Notes: a model not told the origin generated them from the sequence alone. A stretch of 64,000 nt of DNA from CAWINY01 sp963837635 (GCA_963837635.1 CAWINY010000003.1:124001-188000), one strand, 5' to 3'; shown: positions 17,856-26,975, counted from the stretch's first letter. Program-made: numbers and translations.

Positions 17856-19132
17856 TGGGTAAGATTCCGGGCAAGTTGGCGGGGCGCCAGCGTCGTCGTG
17901 TTTGGCAGCTGCCGGTGGCTGTCGGAATGCTTGCCGCATTGCTGGTGGCGGCATCCGCAGTCGCCTGCGCGGACGAGGATTTGGTGACTCGTGCAAGTTC
18001 GCTCGCGTACAGCGGCAGGGAGCATCGTGACGAGGCCCTTGCTCTGTTGCAGCAGCGCCTGGCGCAGGCACCCGGCGATACAGAGGCGCGCGTGCTGTAT
18101 GGCATCGTGCTCTCGTGGCAGGGGCGCTATGACGAGGCACGGACACAACTTTCTCAAGTTCTAGCCAAGAACCCGACCCATCGCGATGCACTTCCAGCGC
18201 TCATCAACGTAGAGCTTTGGTCAGACCATCCGGACCGGGCTGAACAACTCGCCCAGCAGGGGCTGGTTCAAGACCCTGACAACATCACTGTTCTCCTGTT
18301 GGACGCACACGCGCTGCGCAACATGAGGCGGTTTGGTGATGCGCTTTCCGTGCTGGCTCATGTACTCAGGCTGGAACCAGACAACAAGACCGCCAAAGAA
18401 ATGCGCCGCCGGCTGACGGAGACGGAGAGCAAATGGGAAACCGACATCCAGGAATCCTATGACTGGTTCAGCGATGGCCGGTCGGGACTGCATGAAACCT
18501 CACTATATCTGAAGGGCCGCTCACCCTGGGGCACCCTGTTGGGCACCTTCAGCCGGGCTGATCAGTACTCGCTGACCAGCTATCAGACACAACTCGACTA
18601 TTACCCGCACTTCCGGAGTGGCACCTATGCCGATCTGAACGTCGGCTATTCCGCGGACGGCAACCTTTATCCTTCTTATCGTCTGGGCGCCGATCTGTTC
18701 CAGAGTGTCGGGCACGGCTTTGAAGTTTCCGGTGGATACCGCCACCTGGGTTTCAGCAGCGGTGTGAACATCTACACCTTCGCGATTGCCAAGTACTACA
18801 GTGATTGGCTGTTTACCACCCGCGGCTTCCTCACACCCGGTGCCCCTGGACCTTCCGGCACCGCTGTCTTCTCGGCGCGGCGTTTTTTTGCCTCCGAAGG
18901 CCTTCACAACTATGTTGAATTCCGTTACAGTCGTGGGGCTTCGCCCGCCCTTGCGCAGACAGTTCAGGACATCGTCGTGCTGAATTCATCCCGCGTTTCG
19001 GTCGATCTGGACAAGTCCCTGCACGGCAGATGGGGAGCGCAGTTCAGCGGTGGCGTTAGCCAAGAGCAGCGAGCGGTTCTGCAGCACTTGCGGCGATACT
19101 CTTTTTCAGGAGGGCTGTACTACAGGTTTTGA
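17846..19132 (+). CDS. YaiO-family outer-membrane beta-barrel protein with TPR region
   Basis: 428 residues: a signal peptide ending near ASAVACA, three TPR-like units (about 45-185), then from about 200 alternating aromatic strands typical of an outer-membrane barrel, ending in a C-terminal phenylalanine (SFSGGLYYRF), the classic barrel-assembly signal. This corresponds to YaiO, which in E. coli lies beside a family 2 glycosyltransferase gene. It probably forms the outer-membrane exit or receptor for the polymer. Translational coupling with the glycosyltransferase is indicated by the overlap; a second possible start is the ATG at 17855. Confidence 0.85.
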   Translation: MSVMGKIPGKLAGRQRRRVWQLPVAVGMLAALLVAASAVACADEDLVTRASSLAYSGREHRDEALALLQQRLAQAPGDTEARVLYGIVLSWQGRYDEARTQLSQVLAKNPTHRDALPALINVELWSDHPDRAEQLAQQGLVQDPDNITVLLLDAHALRNMRRFGDALSVLAHVLRLEPDNKTAKEMRRRLTETESKWETDIQESYDWFSDGRSGLHETSLYLKGRSPWGTLLGTFSRADQYSLTSYQTQLDYYPHFRSGTYADLNVGYSADGNLYPSYRLGADLFQSVGHGFEVSGGYRHLGFSSGVNIYTFAIAKYYSDWLFTTRGFLTPGAPGPSGTAVFSARRFFASEGLHNYVEFRYSRGASPALAQTVQDIVVLNSSRVSVDLDKSLHGRWGAQFSGGVSQEQRAVLQHLRRYSFSGGLYYRF

Positions 19133-20016
19133 AGCAGTCGCGAACATCTACGATCGTAGCTATCGCGCTTCCGTTGCTGGTGCTTGCGGTCTATCTCTCT
19201 GCCAGCTTGAAAGCATGGCAGCGTGCCGGGGGGCAGCCGGCCAAACTTACGCCTGACGAGTCCAGTCGGCTCTGGGACCAGTGTGATTCGAACTTCAAGG
19301 CTGGCAACTATCAGCGCGCCTTGGACTCCGCTGTCCAACTGAATGGGGCCTATCCTGACAACCACATCTATATCGAAAGGATCGCGGACAGCTACGACCA
19401 ACTCGGCGACTACACGCATGAGGCGGGGTTCTGGGAAAAGTATCTTGACATCGCACCGAATCCGATAACCGCATGTCCACAAATTGGACAAGCCTACTGG
19501 AAGGCGAACCGGAAGGATCGAGCAATCGATGCCTTTGAGCGTTGTCTGAAGCTCGACCCGGAGAACGCCGACTCCATCTTCTACCTGGCTCATGCCCTGG
19601 AGCGGACCGGACAGCTCACGCGATCCGCCCAACTGTATGAACAAGGCTTGAAGCTTGCACCCAAGTACATCGACATGCAGATAGGGCTGGCGCGGCTCTG
19701 GCTCAGGACCGGCAAAACCGCGGACGCGAAAGAGGCGGCCATGAAAGCCCTCGCGCAATCTCCTGATAACGTGGACGCACTGCTTGTGGCGGGGCAGGCA
19801 TACGCTCAGGAACACGACTTTAGCAAAGCCAGGCAGTATCTGGAACATGGCGCCCAGCTTTCGGGCGGCTACATGGACTTCCACTCCGAACTGGCAAAGA
19901 TCGCGGTAGAACAGAAGAACTATCCCGAAGCCGCGCGCCAGTACAACCGCATCCTGCAGGACCGCCCCAACGACGAAAATGTCCGCGCCAGGCTGGACGC
20001 CCTGCCGAGAAGATAA
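19129..20016 (+). CDS. Membrane-anchored TPR protein
   Basis: 295 residues, starting with TTG 19129, which overlaps the stop of the barrel gene (TTGA). An N-terminal helix (TIVAIALPLLVLAVYLSASL) anchors five to six tetratricopeptide repeats, for example NADSIFYLAHALERTGQLTRSAQLYEQG and NYPEAARQYNRILQDRPND. Probably periplasmic, binding the synthase or barrel, as PgaA-type TPR modules do in polysaccharide export. The start is inferred; no ATG fits before the hydrophobic helix. Confidence 0.8.
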   Translation: MKQSRTSTIVAIALPLLVLAVYLSASLKAWQRAGGQPAKLTPDESSRLWDQCDSNFKAGNYQRALDSAVQLNGAYPDNHIYIERIADSYDQLGDYTHEAGFWEKYLDIAPNPITACPQIGQAYWKANRKDRAIDAFERCLKLDPENADSIFYLAHALERTGQLTRSAQLYEQGLKLAPKYIDMQIGLARLWLRTGKTADAKEAAMKALAQSPDNVDALLVAGQAYAQEHDFSKARQYLEHGAQLSGGYMDFHSELAKIAVEQKNYPEAARQYNRILQDRPNDENVRARLDALPRR

Positions 20017-20022
20017 GCATCG

Positions 20023-22542
20023 ATGCGCTCCCACCTGCTGGCTGTCCTCGCCCGACTCTTGGCTGCGGCCTTCGCCATGTTGTCCGCGATCTACTGTTTG
20101 CTGGCCTACCTGCCATTTACCTATCATCAGGTGCATCTTGGGGGCCTACTACCCTGGCTGACAGTCTTTGCCAGGATTCATCCTTATTTGTACTGGCTGG
20201 CATTCGCCGCCGCCGCCCTGTCCCTTCCGGACCTGCGCAATGATCGCAGCCGGCCTTGGACCGTGCTTTTTCTGTTTGTTTCTGGTGCCCTCGGCGTCAG
20301 ATTGAGCCTGCATCCTTTTCTGAGCAACTTGGACGACGAAATCTATTGCCTGATCGGGTGCGTCGTCGCTCTGATGGCCCTGCTCGGTCTAGGGACACTC
20401 GACTGGCTCGCTCAGCGGGAAACCCTCGCAGAAGTAACTTCGGAGAGCATCGAAACAACCCGCCTCTTCCGAGCAAGCATGGCCACTGCAGCCTACGTTT
20501 GTGCTGTATCCGCGATGGTCGTCTTCTTTACCCATACCGGAACTGCGGGGCTCAATCGCGGTATGCGAGGTTGGCTCCTGGTCGTGGCTGCCAGTATGGT
20601 GTTCCACCTGACTGTATTTCTGGCGGTTTTTCTTGCCTTGAACTTTACCGGTGCTCTCGCCCGCGTTCTCTCAAAGAACCTTGCCACGACCATGCTGCTC
20701 TATGCCGGACTGGTGAGCGGTATTGTCGCGTTGGTTCTGAAGTCGGTGGTATTCGCGCCCTTATCGTTCACCGGCTGGACGGCAAACGGCATCGCGTTCC
20801 TGATGGCTTGCGGCATTCTGAGCGTCGTAACTGGATTGAGTGTGCGCGTATATCGCCCCGAACATGGTCCGATTGAGAGTCCGATGGCGCTGCTTTTGGC
20901 GCCATTCGCCGGCCTGCGTGCATCCTCAGGGCGCGTTAGGACCGGCGTCTTGCTGCTGGCGTCCGTGCTGGCTGGTTGGGCTCTGGTCAGGACCGCAAAG
21001 TTCGATTGGGAATATATGATCCAGACTTTGATCCTGGTCGCGGTCTGGGTCCTAGCTTTCGCGTTCTTCTACACGGTTACCCCGGCCAACGAGCATCGCA
21101 GGAGCGAGTTGCTGGTCATCTTCGCAAGCACAGTACTTTGTTTCTATCTCATCTTTAGCGTGCTAGAGTCGAACTCTCAAACTCGCATCGGCAACAGGTT
21201 GGCCAGCATCCATGAGTCTCTCGAACAGTACGCCGACTACGATGTTGGTTTCCGGTTGGCGCACCGCGTGCTATCGCCGCAGAAAACCTCCGCTGGCGAC
21301 GAGGTTCTTTACTCCTTTCTGGCCGGCAACACCAACATTCCGCGCTCGGTTCGCACCGATCCGGTGGACATCAACCTCGCCGGCAGGCTGACCCCAACCA
21401 GTGGTCCAAAGCCGAACATTTTTGTCTTCGTGATCGACAGCTTACGGCGCGACTACCTGTCTGCTTACAATCCGTCTGTTACTTTTGCGCCCGAGATTGG
21501 CGTGTTTGCCCGCGAAAGTTCGGTCGCTCGCAACGCGTTCACCCGTTATGCCGGCACTGGGCTTTCCGAACCTTCGATCTGGGCCGGCGCGATGCTGTTG
21601 CACAAGCAGTACGTCACCCCGTTTCACCCCATGAATTCGCTGGAGAAGCTGCTTGCGGTAGATGGTTATCGGGAGTTCATCACCAAGGATGAAATCTTGA
21701 GTACGATCCTGTCACCTTCCGCATCGCGCATCGAGCTCGACGCCGGGGTATCAACGATGAATTGCGAACTCTGCCGCTCGTTGGCGGAACTGGAAGCCAA
21801 GATCATCGAAACCAAGGCGGAGCCGGGTCCCATCTTTGTTTATACGCAACCCCAGGATATCCATATTTCTGTAATCAACCGCACCGGCCGCTCCAGTCCG
21901 GCCGGCGAGGACTACGCCGGATTCGACGCCCCCTACGCTTCCCGAATTGCCCGCATGGACAAGTGTTTCGGCCAATTCGTCCGTTTCCTCAAGGAACAGA
22001 ATCTGTTCGACAACAGCATCGTCATCCTTACCTCAGACCACGGCGACTCGCTCGGTGAGAGAGGCCGGTGGGGTCACGCCTACACGGTGGTTCCGGAAGT
22101 CGTGCGCATCCCGCTGATTATTCATCTGCCCGCAACCATGCGATCGCTGGCATTCGATCCGGATTCCACGGCATTCCTGACCGACATTACGCCGAGCCTG
22201 TACTACCTCCTGGGGCACCGCCCGATTGAGCCGAACCGGATCTTCGGCCGGCCCCTTTTCACCCAGAGCGCACAAGAGGCTTCGGCCTACGCTCGCGATT
22301 CCTACCTGATCGCTTCGAGTTATGCTCCCGTGTACGGACTTCTGGCCGGGGATGGCCGGTCGCTGTACGTGGTGGACGGGGTGACTTACAAGGATTCGTT
22401 TTACCAGTGGGACGGGGGGCAACCCGTCAGCAGCCCTGCTGTCACTCCAGAGCTTCGTGTCGGCAACCAGCAGAGGATTCGCGACTACGTCGCCGAGATA
22501 AGCCGTTTTTACCACTTCGCCGGGCCAACGGCTCCTAACTAA
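20023..22542 (+). CDS. Multi-pass membrane sulfatase/LtaS-like phosphotransferase
   Basis: 839 residues. About ten hydrophobic helices occupy residues 1-390, followed by an extracytoplasmic alkaline-phosphatase-superfamily domain: PNIFVFVIDSLRRDYLSAY (first metal Asp), YAGTGLSEPSIWAGA (candidate nucleophile Thr/Ser), and LTSDHGDSLGERGRWGHAY (metal Asp-His and His). This matches the layout of lipoteichoic-acid synthases and of phosphoethanolamine or phosphoglycerol transferases. In this operon it most likely decorates or transfers head groups onto the polymer or a lipid carrier. Sulfatase Cys/Ser formylglycine motif CxPxR is absent, so hydrolysis of sulfate esters is less likely. Confidence 0.8.
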   Translation: MRSHLLAVLARLLAAAFAMLSAIYCLLAYLPFTYHQVHLGGLLPWLTVFARIHPYLYWLAFAAAALSLPDLRNDRSRPWTVLFLFVSGALGVRLSLHPFLSNLDDEIYCLIGCVVALMALLGLGTLDWLAQRETLAEVTSESIETTRLFRASMATAAYVCAVSAMVVFFTHTGTAGLNRGMRGWLLVVAASMVFHLTVFLAVFLALNFTGALARVLSKNLATTMLLYAGLVSGIVALVLKSVVFAPLSFTGWTANGIAFLMACGILSVVTGLSVRVYRPEHGPIESPMALLLAPFAGLRASSGRVRTGVLLLASVLAGWALVRTAKFDWEYMIQTLILVAVWVLAFAFFYTVTPANEHRRSELLVIFASTVLCFYLIFSVLESNSQTRIGNRLASIHESLEQYADYDVGFRLAHRVLSPQKTSAGDEVLYSFLAGNTNIPRSVRTDPVDINLAGRLTPTSGPKPNIFVFVIDSLRRDYLSAYNPSVTFAPEIGVFARESSVARNAFTRYAGTGLSEPSIWAGAMLLHKQYVTPFHPMNSLEKLLAVDGYREFITKDEILSTILSPSASRIELDAGVSTMNCELCRSLAELEAKIIETKAEPGPIFVYTQPQDIHISVINRTGRSSPAGEDYAGFDAPYASRIARMDKCFGQFVRFLKEQNLFDNSIVILTSDHGDSLGERGRWGHAYTVVPEVVRIPLIIHLPATMRSLAFDPDSTAFLTDITPSLYYLLGHRPIEPNRIFGRPLFTQSAQEASAYARDSYLIASSYAPVYGLLAGDGRSLYVVDGVTYKDSFYQWDGGQPVSSPAVTPELRVGNQQRIRDYVAEISRFYHFAGPTAPN

Positions 22543-22646
22543 TCAATATCTCAGGTGATCTTCCTATTTCGGAGTGGTTGGAATACGCCTATCATTCGTT
22601 AGGCCCTGACAGCTTCGGCCGCCGATTTGTGATCCTCAGGGACGAC

Positions 22647-24494
22647 ATGAGCGCGCGCATGTGCTGGTCTTCCGCGATCAAGGATGTATGGAAACCGGGC
22701 CAGCGTGTGCGTCAGGTGTGGGCCGTCGCCCTCACCATCCTGCTGCTGTTGGTTGCTACCGGGCTCAGTGCGTCGGCCGACCCTGCTTCTCTGGTCAGGC
22801 ACGCCGATGCCCTCATGGTCGAGCATAAGTTTGAGCGCGCCTGCTCGGCTTACGAGCAGGCGATGGCTGAGGGTGCCCGGTTTGACGACGACCTGCAGCA
22901 TGCCCGCAATCTCGGAATCGCATACCTGAACAGCGCACCACCTGACCTGGCGAAGAGTATTCACTGGTTCCGCGTTACCTTGGCGCTCGATTCCCAGGAT
23001 GACGGCGTCCGGGCTGAACTGGCCAAGGCGCTGCTGCGCAGTGGCGATGCCGCAGGAGCCATCGAAAACTACCGGATTCTGATTAACCATACTCCCCAAT
23101 CGGCCGATTCCGTGATTGGACTGGCAGCCGCCTTGCGCCAAGCGGGCAACACAGAGGCCGCGCTCCAACTATTTCAGACAACAACTCAGCTCTTTCCAGC
23201 GCTTGTCCCGGTGCGCATTGAATACGCCCGGCTGCTTAATTTCACCCGGCAGTTTGTCGAGGCGAAACGTCAGTTCTCTGCTGTGCTCGCCGTGGACAGC
23301 AGTAACCTGATCGCACAAGTCGGACTGGCGAAGGCGACCTCCTTTGACGGCGATCAGGAGGGCGCAATTTCCATGTACGACCGCGTTCTGCAACGCCATC
23401 CAGGACTGTACGATGCAATGGTCGGGAAGGCCTTTTCACTCCTTTGGTCCGGGCATCTCGATCAGGCGCGTCCATTACTGGAGGAAGCGGCTCGCCGTCA
23501 GCCTGATGATCGCGAGGTACAGGAGGCGCTGGCCCAGGCCTTGAGTTCAAAGGCTGCCGGGACGGCGAGGGTTGCTCCAAGTACGGGGGGCCAGACCGCG
23601 GCACGCATCCGCCCCGGCAAGCTTCAGTCTCCTACTCCAACAACGGTTACTCCTGAAACACCGCGCACTTTGGGAATCCGGACCGTTCCTCCGGTTCAAC
23701 CACCAACGTCCCGAGCGAAGCTGATATCGCCAACGCGTTCCAGACTCTTGTTCCTGGCGGCTAGCTTGGCCGCGCTCGCTTCGCTTTGGGTCTTCGGGCG
23801 TGTGGTTTTCCGACCTAAAGCGGCTGCTTCCCGGCACTCCTCTCTTACCCGTCCGGTCCAGTTTCTACGAACGTGGGTGGGCGCCGGGGACGATGAACGT
23901 CAAAAGCACAATGAAATCGTTTCCGAGAGTCCCGGCCCTCCCGCCGAAGCAGGGCGACACGGCGAAATCGCAAACTCAGGAACTGAAGGCGATCGCAAAG
24001 CGACACCTGAACCGGGGTTCATGTCGACGCCTGGAAACTCGACTCCATTCGCGATGCGGCCTGAAGTGCTCGTGGTTGGCGGTTCGACGAGTATTCGTGA
24101 ACTCGAATGTCGATGGTTGGCGGCGGAGAAAGTCGAAACTGCGGTTGAGTCGGATTGGTCCCAGGCAGTGATTCGACTTTCGTCTGCATCTCCCGACTTG
24201 ATCGTACTCAATGCGATCACGAGTGACGGTTGGACAAGCACGCGGATGTTCAACTGGATTGCCGCGAACCGACCTAAACTCCGTTCACAATGCCTGGTGA
24301 TCGTTAGCACCGGCAAGGCCGCCGAGCAAGTCAGTAGCAACCCTGAGGTACACTATCTATTTGATCCATTCGATTCACGAGAATGGCATCAGGCTATTGT
24401 TGAAGTCCTTCCCCTCCATACCGCACATGAAGTGAGAGGATCGAAAGGAGTAACTGAAAGTTTTGGAGTGCACCCTCTAGTTCCTCCGTGCTGA
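22647..24494 (+). CDS. TPR protein with C-terminal degenerate receiver domain
   Basis: 615 residues: signal-anchor (VWAVALTILLLLVATGLSASA), six to seven TPR units up to about 320, a Pro/Thr-rich linker, a second membrane helix (SRLLFLAASLAALASLWVFG) and a cytoplasmic receiver-like fold from about 475. In the latter the acidic pair is replaced (VLVVGGSTS), the phosphoacceptor Asp is Asn (LIVLNAITSDGW) and the conserved Lys is replaced by Asp (LFDPFD), so it is unlikely to be phosphorylated. ATG 22647 has AGGGA upstream. The last codons and the stop lie in a 61-66 bp segment that is duplicated from the next gene (see the repeat at 24475), so the native C-terminus may have been replaced. Confidence 0.72.
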   Translation: MSARMCWSSAIKDVWKPGQRVRQVWAVALTILLLLVATGLSASADPASLVRHADALMVEHKFERACSAYEQAMAEGARFDDDLQHARNLGIAYLNSAPPDLAKSIHWFRVTLALDSQDDGVRAELAKALLRSGDAAGAIENYRILINHTPQSADSVIGLAAALRQAGNTEAALQLFQTTTQLFPALVPVRIEYARLLNFTRQFVEAKRQFSAVLAVDSSNLIAQVGLAKATSFDGDQEGAISMYDRVLQRHPGLYDAMVGKAFSLLWSGHLDQARPLLEEAARRQPDDREVQEALAQALSSKAAGTARVAPSTGGQTAARIRPGKLQSPTPTTVTPETPRTLGIRTVPPVQPPTSRAKLISPTRSRLLFLAASLAALASLWVFGRVVFRPKAAASRHSSLTRPVQFLRTWVGAGDDERQKHNEIVSESPGPPAEAGRHGEIANSGTEGDRKATPEPGFMSTPGNSTPFAMRPEVLVVGGSTSIRELECRWLAAEKVETAVESDWSQAVIRLSSASPDLIVLNAITSDGWTSTRMFNWIAANRPKLRSQCLVIVSTGKAAEQVSSNPEVHYLFDPFDSREWHQAIVEVLPLHTAHEVRGSKGVTESFGVHPLVPPC

Positions 24495-24824
24495 ATTCAC
24501 ATTCGTTGCGCAGGAGCTTGCCTTGCAGCTCAGTCCGGAACGATAAGTACTCATACTCTGAACCTCGCCAAACGTCCTTCCGAACAAATTCCGCAACCGG
24601 CTCCTCTACGCCGCTGCCTGCCAAACTGCTATTCCTTGGCGCAGTCGTACCAGCCGATCCAGTTTCTGCTGCAGCATGTGCTTGAATTCGCGATGATCGG
24701 TCCGCGAGATTTCCGCGTAGAGCATGCGTTCATAGTGTTCCAGCATTTCACGCAGCGTCTCTAGTTCCTCCGTGCTGAATTCACATTCGTTGCGCAGGAG
24801 CTTGCCTTTTAGCTCAGTCAGGAA
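24475..24824. repeat. Direct repeat pair, about 61-66 bp, 284 bases apart
   Basis: 24475-24540 and 24759-24824 are almost identical (start CTCTAGTTCCTCCGTGCTGA). The second copy encodes, on the minus strand, part of the coiled-coil protein at 24606-24959 (KGKLLRNECEFSTEELE). The first copy is an isolated fragment that now supplies the stop codon of the TPR/receiver gene on the plus strand. It looks like the scar of a local duplication or of a deleted second copy of the coiled-coil gene. Confidence 0.8.
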
Positions 24825-24959
24825 ATCTTCTTTCCGCTGCAGTCCATGCTTGAACTCTCTGCGTTCGGTTCGGGCAATTTCCCGGATCAGTTCACGATCG
24901 TGACTCGTGAGAATATCGACCAATTCCAGCAGTTCGTCAGATGTAAATCTCGCTGTCAT
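24606..24959 (-). CDS. Small charged helical protein with internal repeat
   Basis: 117 residues, highly charged and predicted all-helical. Two similar halves are visible: SHDRELIREIARTERREFKHGLQRK and HYERMLYAEISRTDHREFKHMLQQK share the pattern E-I-x-R-T-x-x-R-E-F-K-H. Start ATG 24959 is preceded by AAGGGAGATGC. I do not recognise the family; a helical-bundle or coiled-coil binding protein is likely. Convergent with the envelope operon. Confidence 0.6.
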   Translation of the reverse strand: MTARFTSDELLELVDILTSHDRELIREIARTERREFKHGLQRKEDFLTELKGKLLRNECEFSTEELETLREMLEHYERMLYAEISRTDHREFKHMLQQKLDRLVRLRQGIAVWQAAA

Positions 24960-25685
24960 AGCATCTCCCTTCCGCGATCGCACGCCTTCGTGAGGGCTGC
25001 TTCAACACTCGGATGACAAGCCCATGCTGGAGTGTTGTCCAGCACCTCCGGTCGCGCGAACGATCGAAAACGCGCAATGCTTGCCTTTCCGCCACTTCGG
25101 CTCGCCTTGATTGCGGCCTTCAGGTCATTAAACTGGTAAGACCGCAAGCTACGTACTAGGGATGCCGGCCAAATTCATTCGATGAAGATCTATTTGATGG
25201 AGAACGACGACCCTGGGTGTGCGGACGCTGTCGTTGGGCCACTGAGGCGGCGGGTGTGTTGGGCAACAACCGTGGGGAACGGCGTTGCGGGCATCAGGCT
25301 TTCAGTAAACACGAACGGGCGTGCCGGAGGTTGCCGGCCACGCCCGGTTGCTATACGGGAACAAACTAAGCGCCGATTGAGGGCATCATCGAGGCGCAGT
25401 GCAGAATTTGTTTTGGATGTCGTCGTCCACCGTCGCTAGGGTACCCTCCTCGTCTGTCTATTACGGGAACTACCGAATTCTCGAGCCCGGCAGCTTGGCC
25501 CTCAACGCCACCTCGGCACGAGTGTACTTCAGTCCACGCAAACGGTTTACCCCTGTTCCGGCCCTGTGGCAAGAAGGGAATCGCCTTATCCGCATGACTA
25601 AGGTAATAGATCAAAAAGCTTGTGGGCGAAGTGTTGCTGAATCGGGGGACCGAATCCTGGACTTCAAGTATTACTCGGACACGCA
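24960..25685. other. Long intergenic region with no convincing gene
   Basis: About 725 bases. Short ORFs of 60-105 codons exist on both strands but lack ribosome binding sites, hydrophobic or domain patterns, and overlap one another. It may contain decayed coding sequence; nothing could be identified. Confidence 0.4.
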
Positions 25686-26312
25686 CTAGAACAAGGACAA
25701 GAGCTGGCCCAGCTTCTGCTTCTTTGTCCGGAGATACTTGAGCGAATGCGCGTCCGGCGGGACTTCGCAGGGGAGCCGCTCGACGACCTGGATTCCGGCA
25801 TCGGTCACGGCGGCAACCTTGTCCAGGTTGTTGGTGATCAAACGCACGCTGCCGACTCCGAGAAAACGCAGAATGTCGCCGGGCAGGCGAAAGCCGCGGT
25901 AGTCGGCCTTGAGCCCGAGTTGCTCGTTGGCCTCGACCGTATCATGCCCGAGGTCCTGCAATTCGTAGGCTTGCAACTTGGCTTGCAATCCGATCCCGCG
26001 CCCTTCCTGCTCCTCGTAGATCAGAATGCCGGCGCCTTCCTCGGCAATCATCGACAAGGCTAACTGAAGCTGAGGACCGCAGTCGCAGCGGAGCGAGCCC
26101 AGGGCATCGCCGGTGACGCATTGGGAGTGGATGCGCAGCAACGGAGGCCGGCTGCGCAAATCGCCCATCAGCAAGGCGATAGCGCTCTCGCGCCGGGGGG
26201 AGCCGTTCGGGTCCAGATCGCGCTCGAATCCGATCATGCGAAATTGCCCATAGCGGGTTGGAAAATCCACGGTGGCCGTTTGCCGAATGGGATCCGAGAC
26301 CGCCCTGATCAT
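25686..26312 (-). CDS. ribA: GTP cyclohydrolase II
   Basis: 208 residues. The zinc-binding cysteines Cys65, Cys76 and Cys78 are in HSQCVTGDALGSLRCDCGPQ, and the catalytic/GTP-binding EEQEGRGIGLQAKLQAYELQ and TVEANEQLGLKADYR motifs are intact. It catalyses the first step of riboflavin synthesis, GTP to the diaminopyrimidinone phosphate. It is a stand-alone RibA, not fused to RibB. No FMN riboswitch was recognised upstream; instead the region shared with the divergent DUF202 gene holds CRP/FNR-like palindromes. Confidence 0.93.
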   Translation of the reverse strand: MIRAVSDPIRQTATVDFPTRYGQFRMIGFERDLDPNGSPRRESAIALLMGDLRSRPPLLRIHSQCVTGDALGSLRCDCGPQLQLALSMIAEEGAGILIYEEQEGRGIGLQAKLQAYELQDLGHDTVEANEQLGLKADYRGFRLPGDILRFLGVGSVRLITNNLDKVAAVTDAGIQVVERLPCEVPPDAHSLKYLRTKKQKLGQLLSLF

Positions 26313-26382
26313 GAAAGCTACTCCTTACCATCAATTGTACTCAGCCGCTGGGAACAAGCCTGAGGAGCCCATCACACCGTTA

Positions 26383-26398
26383 TGTGATCGTGGTCACA
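26383..26398. promoter_or_regulatory. Perfect CRP/FNR-family palindrome between ribA and the DUF202 gene
   Basis: TGTGATCGTGGTCACA is an exact TGTGA-N6-TCACA. It is 71 bases from the ribA start and 200 bases from the DUF202 gene start, on opposite strands. An overlapping everted palindrome ATCACACCGTTATGTGAT lies at 26371-26388. Confidence 0.6.
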
Positions 26399-26476
26399 GC
26401 GGTCGGAAACCCTGTGGCTGCCAGTCGGGCTTCATGGTCAGAACGCGGTACGGTCGAGAATCTTCTCACAGGTCCT

Positions 26477-26492
26477 TGTGACCGCTCTCACA
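26477..26492. promoter_or_regulatory. Second perfect CRP/FNR-family palindrome
   Basis: TGTGACCGCTCTCACA, again an exact TGTGA-N6-TCACA, 94 bases downstream of the first (centre to centre, close to nine helical turns) and 106 bases before the DUF202 start. Two perfect sites in 110 bases are unlikely by chance. Confidence 0.6.
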
Positions 26493-26597
26493 GCGCCGGC
26501 GGAGGTGGGCCAGGAAAATGGAGAGCAGTTGGCCCGTATCGAGAAATCGCGAGACAATGAGGATTGTTGTTCTGGAATCGAGAACCCTTCTCGCTCC

Positions 26598-26975
26598 ATG
26601 GTCGATAATCCCAATCGCGCCCGCGACCACCTTGCGAACGAACGAACGTTCCTCGCATGGTTACGTACGGGTGTGGCGACGATCGTGTTCGGATTCGCCG
26701 TCGGGCGCTTCTCGATCGCGCTTCAGGAGATCCTGCAGGTTCAAGGCAAGGCTTCCCCGACCCCGGGCTTAACGGCGTGGCTGGGAATGATCTCGATCAT
26801 AGCGGGGGTGCTGGCGATTCTTGCCGGTCACATGCGCTATCGCCAAACGCGAGCGCAAATCGAGCGTGGGACCTTCGAGCCGCCGAAGCTCACCATTGAT
26901 CTTTCCGCGTTCTCGCTGGCTGCGTTCGGTCTCGTGCTCGCCGGATATTTGTTGTGGATGAAGCTTTTCGGATAA
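26598..26975 (+). CDS. DUF202 (YidH-type) membrane protein
   Basis: 125 residues beginning DNPNRARDHLANERTFLAWLRTG, the hallmark of DUF202 proteins, followed by three membrane helices (ATIVFGFAVGRF, LGMISIIAGVLAILAGHM, LSAFSLAAFGLVLAGYLL). Function in the family is not established; inner-membrane location is certain from the helices. The ATG at 26598 is chosen over the frame opening at 26478 because homologous sequence starts there and because the upstream part contains the CRP/FNR-like site. Confidence 0.85.
   Translation: MVDNPNRARDHLANERTFLAWLRTGVATIVFGFAVGRFSIALQEILQVQGKASPTPGLTAWLGMISIIAGVLAILAGHMRYRQTRAQIERGTFEPPKLTIDLSAFSLAAFGLVLAGYLLWMKLFG

Noticed and set aside
24394..24624. A 76-codon minus-strand frame sharing a segment with the coiled-coil protein
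   Set aside because: Only the duplicated 61-66 bp matches; the rest is unrelated, so it is a scar, not a gene.
25182..25689. Two short plus-strand frames (85 and 96 codons)
   Set aside because: No ribosome binding site or family pattern; likely random in a long gene-free region.
26313..26382. FMN riboswitch before ribA
   Set aside because: The conserved FMN-box segments are absent on the minus strand.
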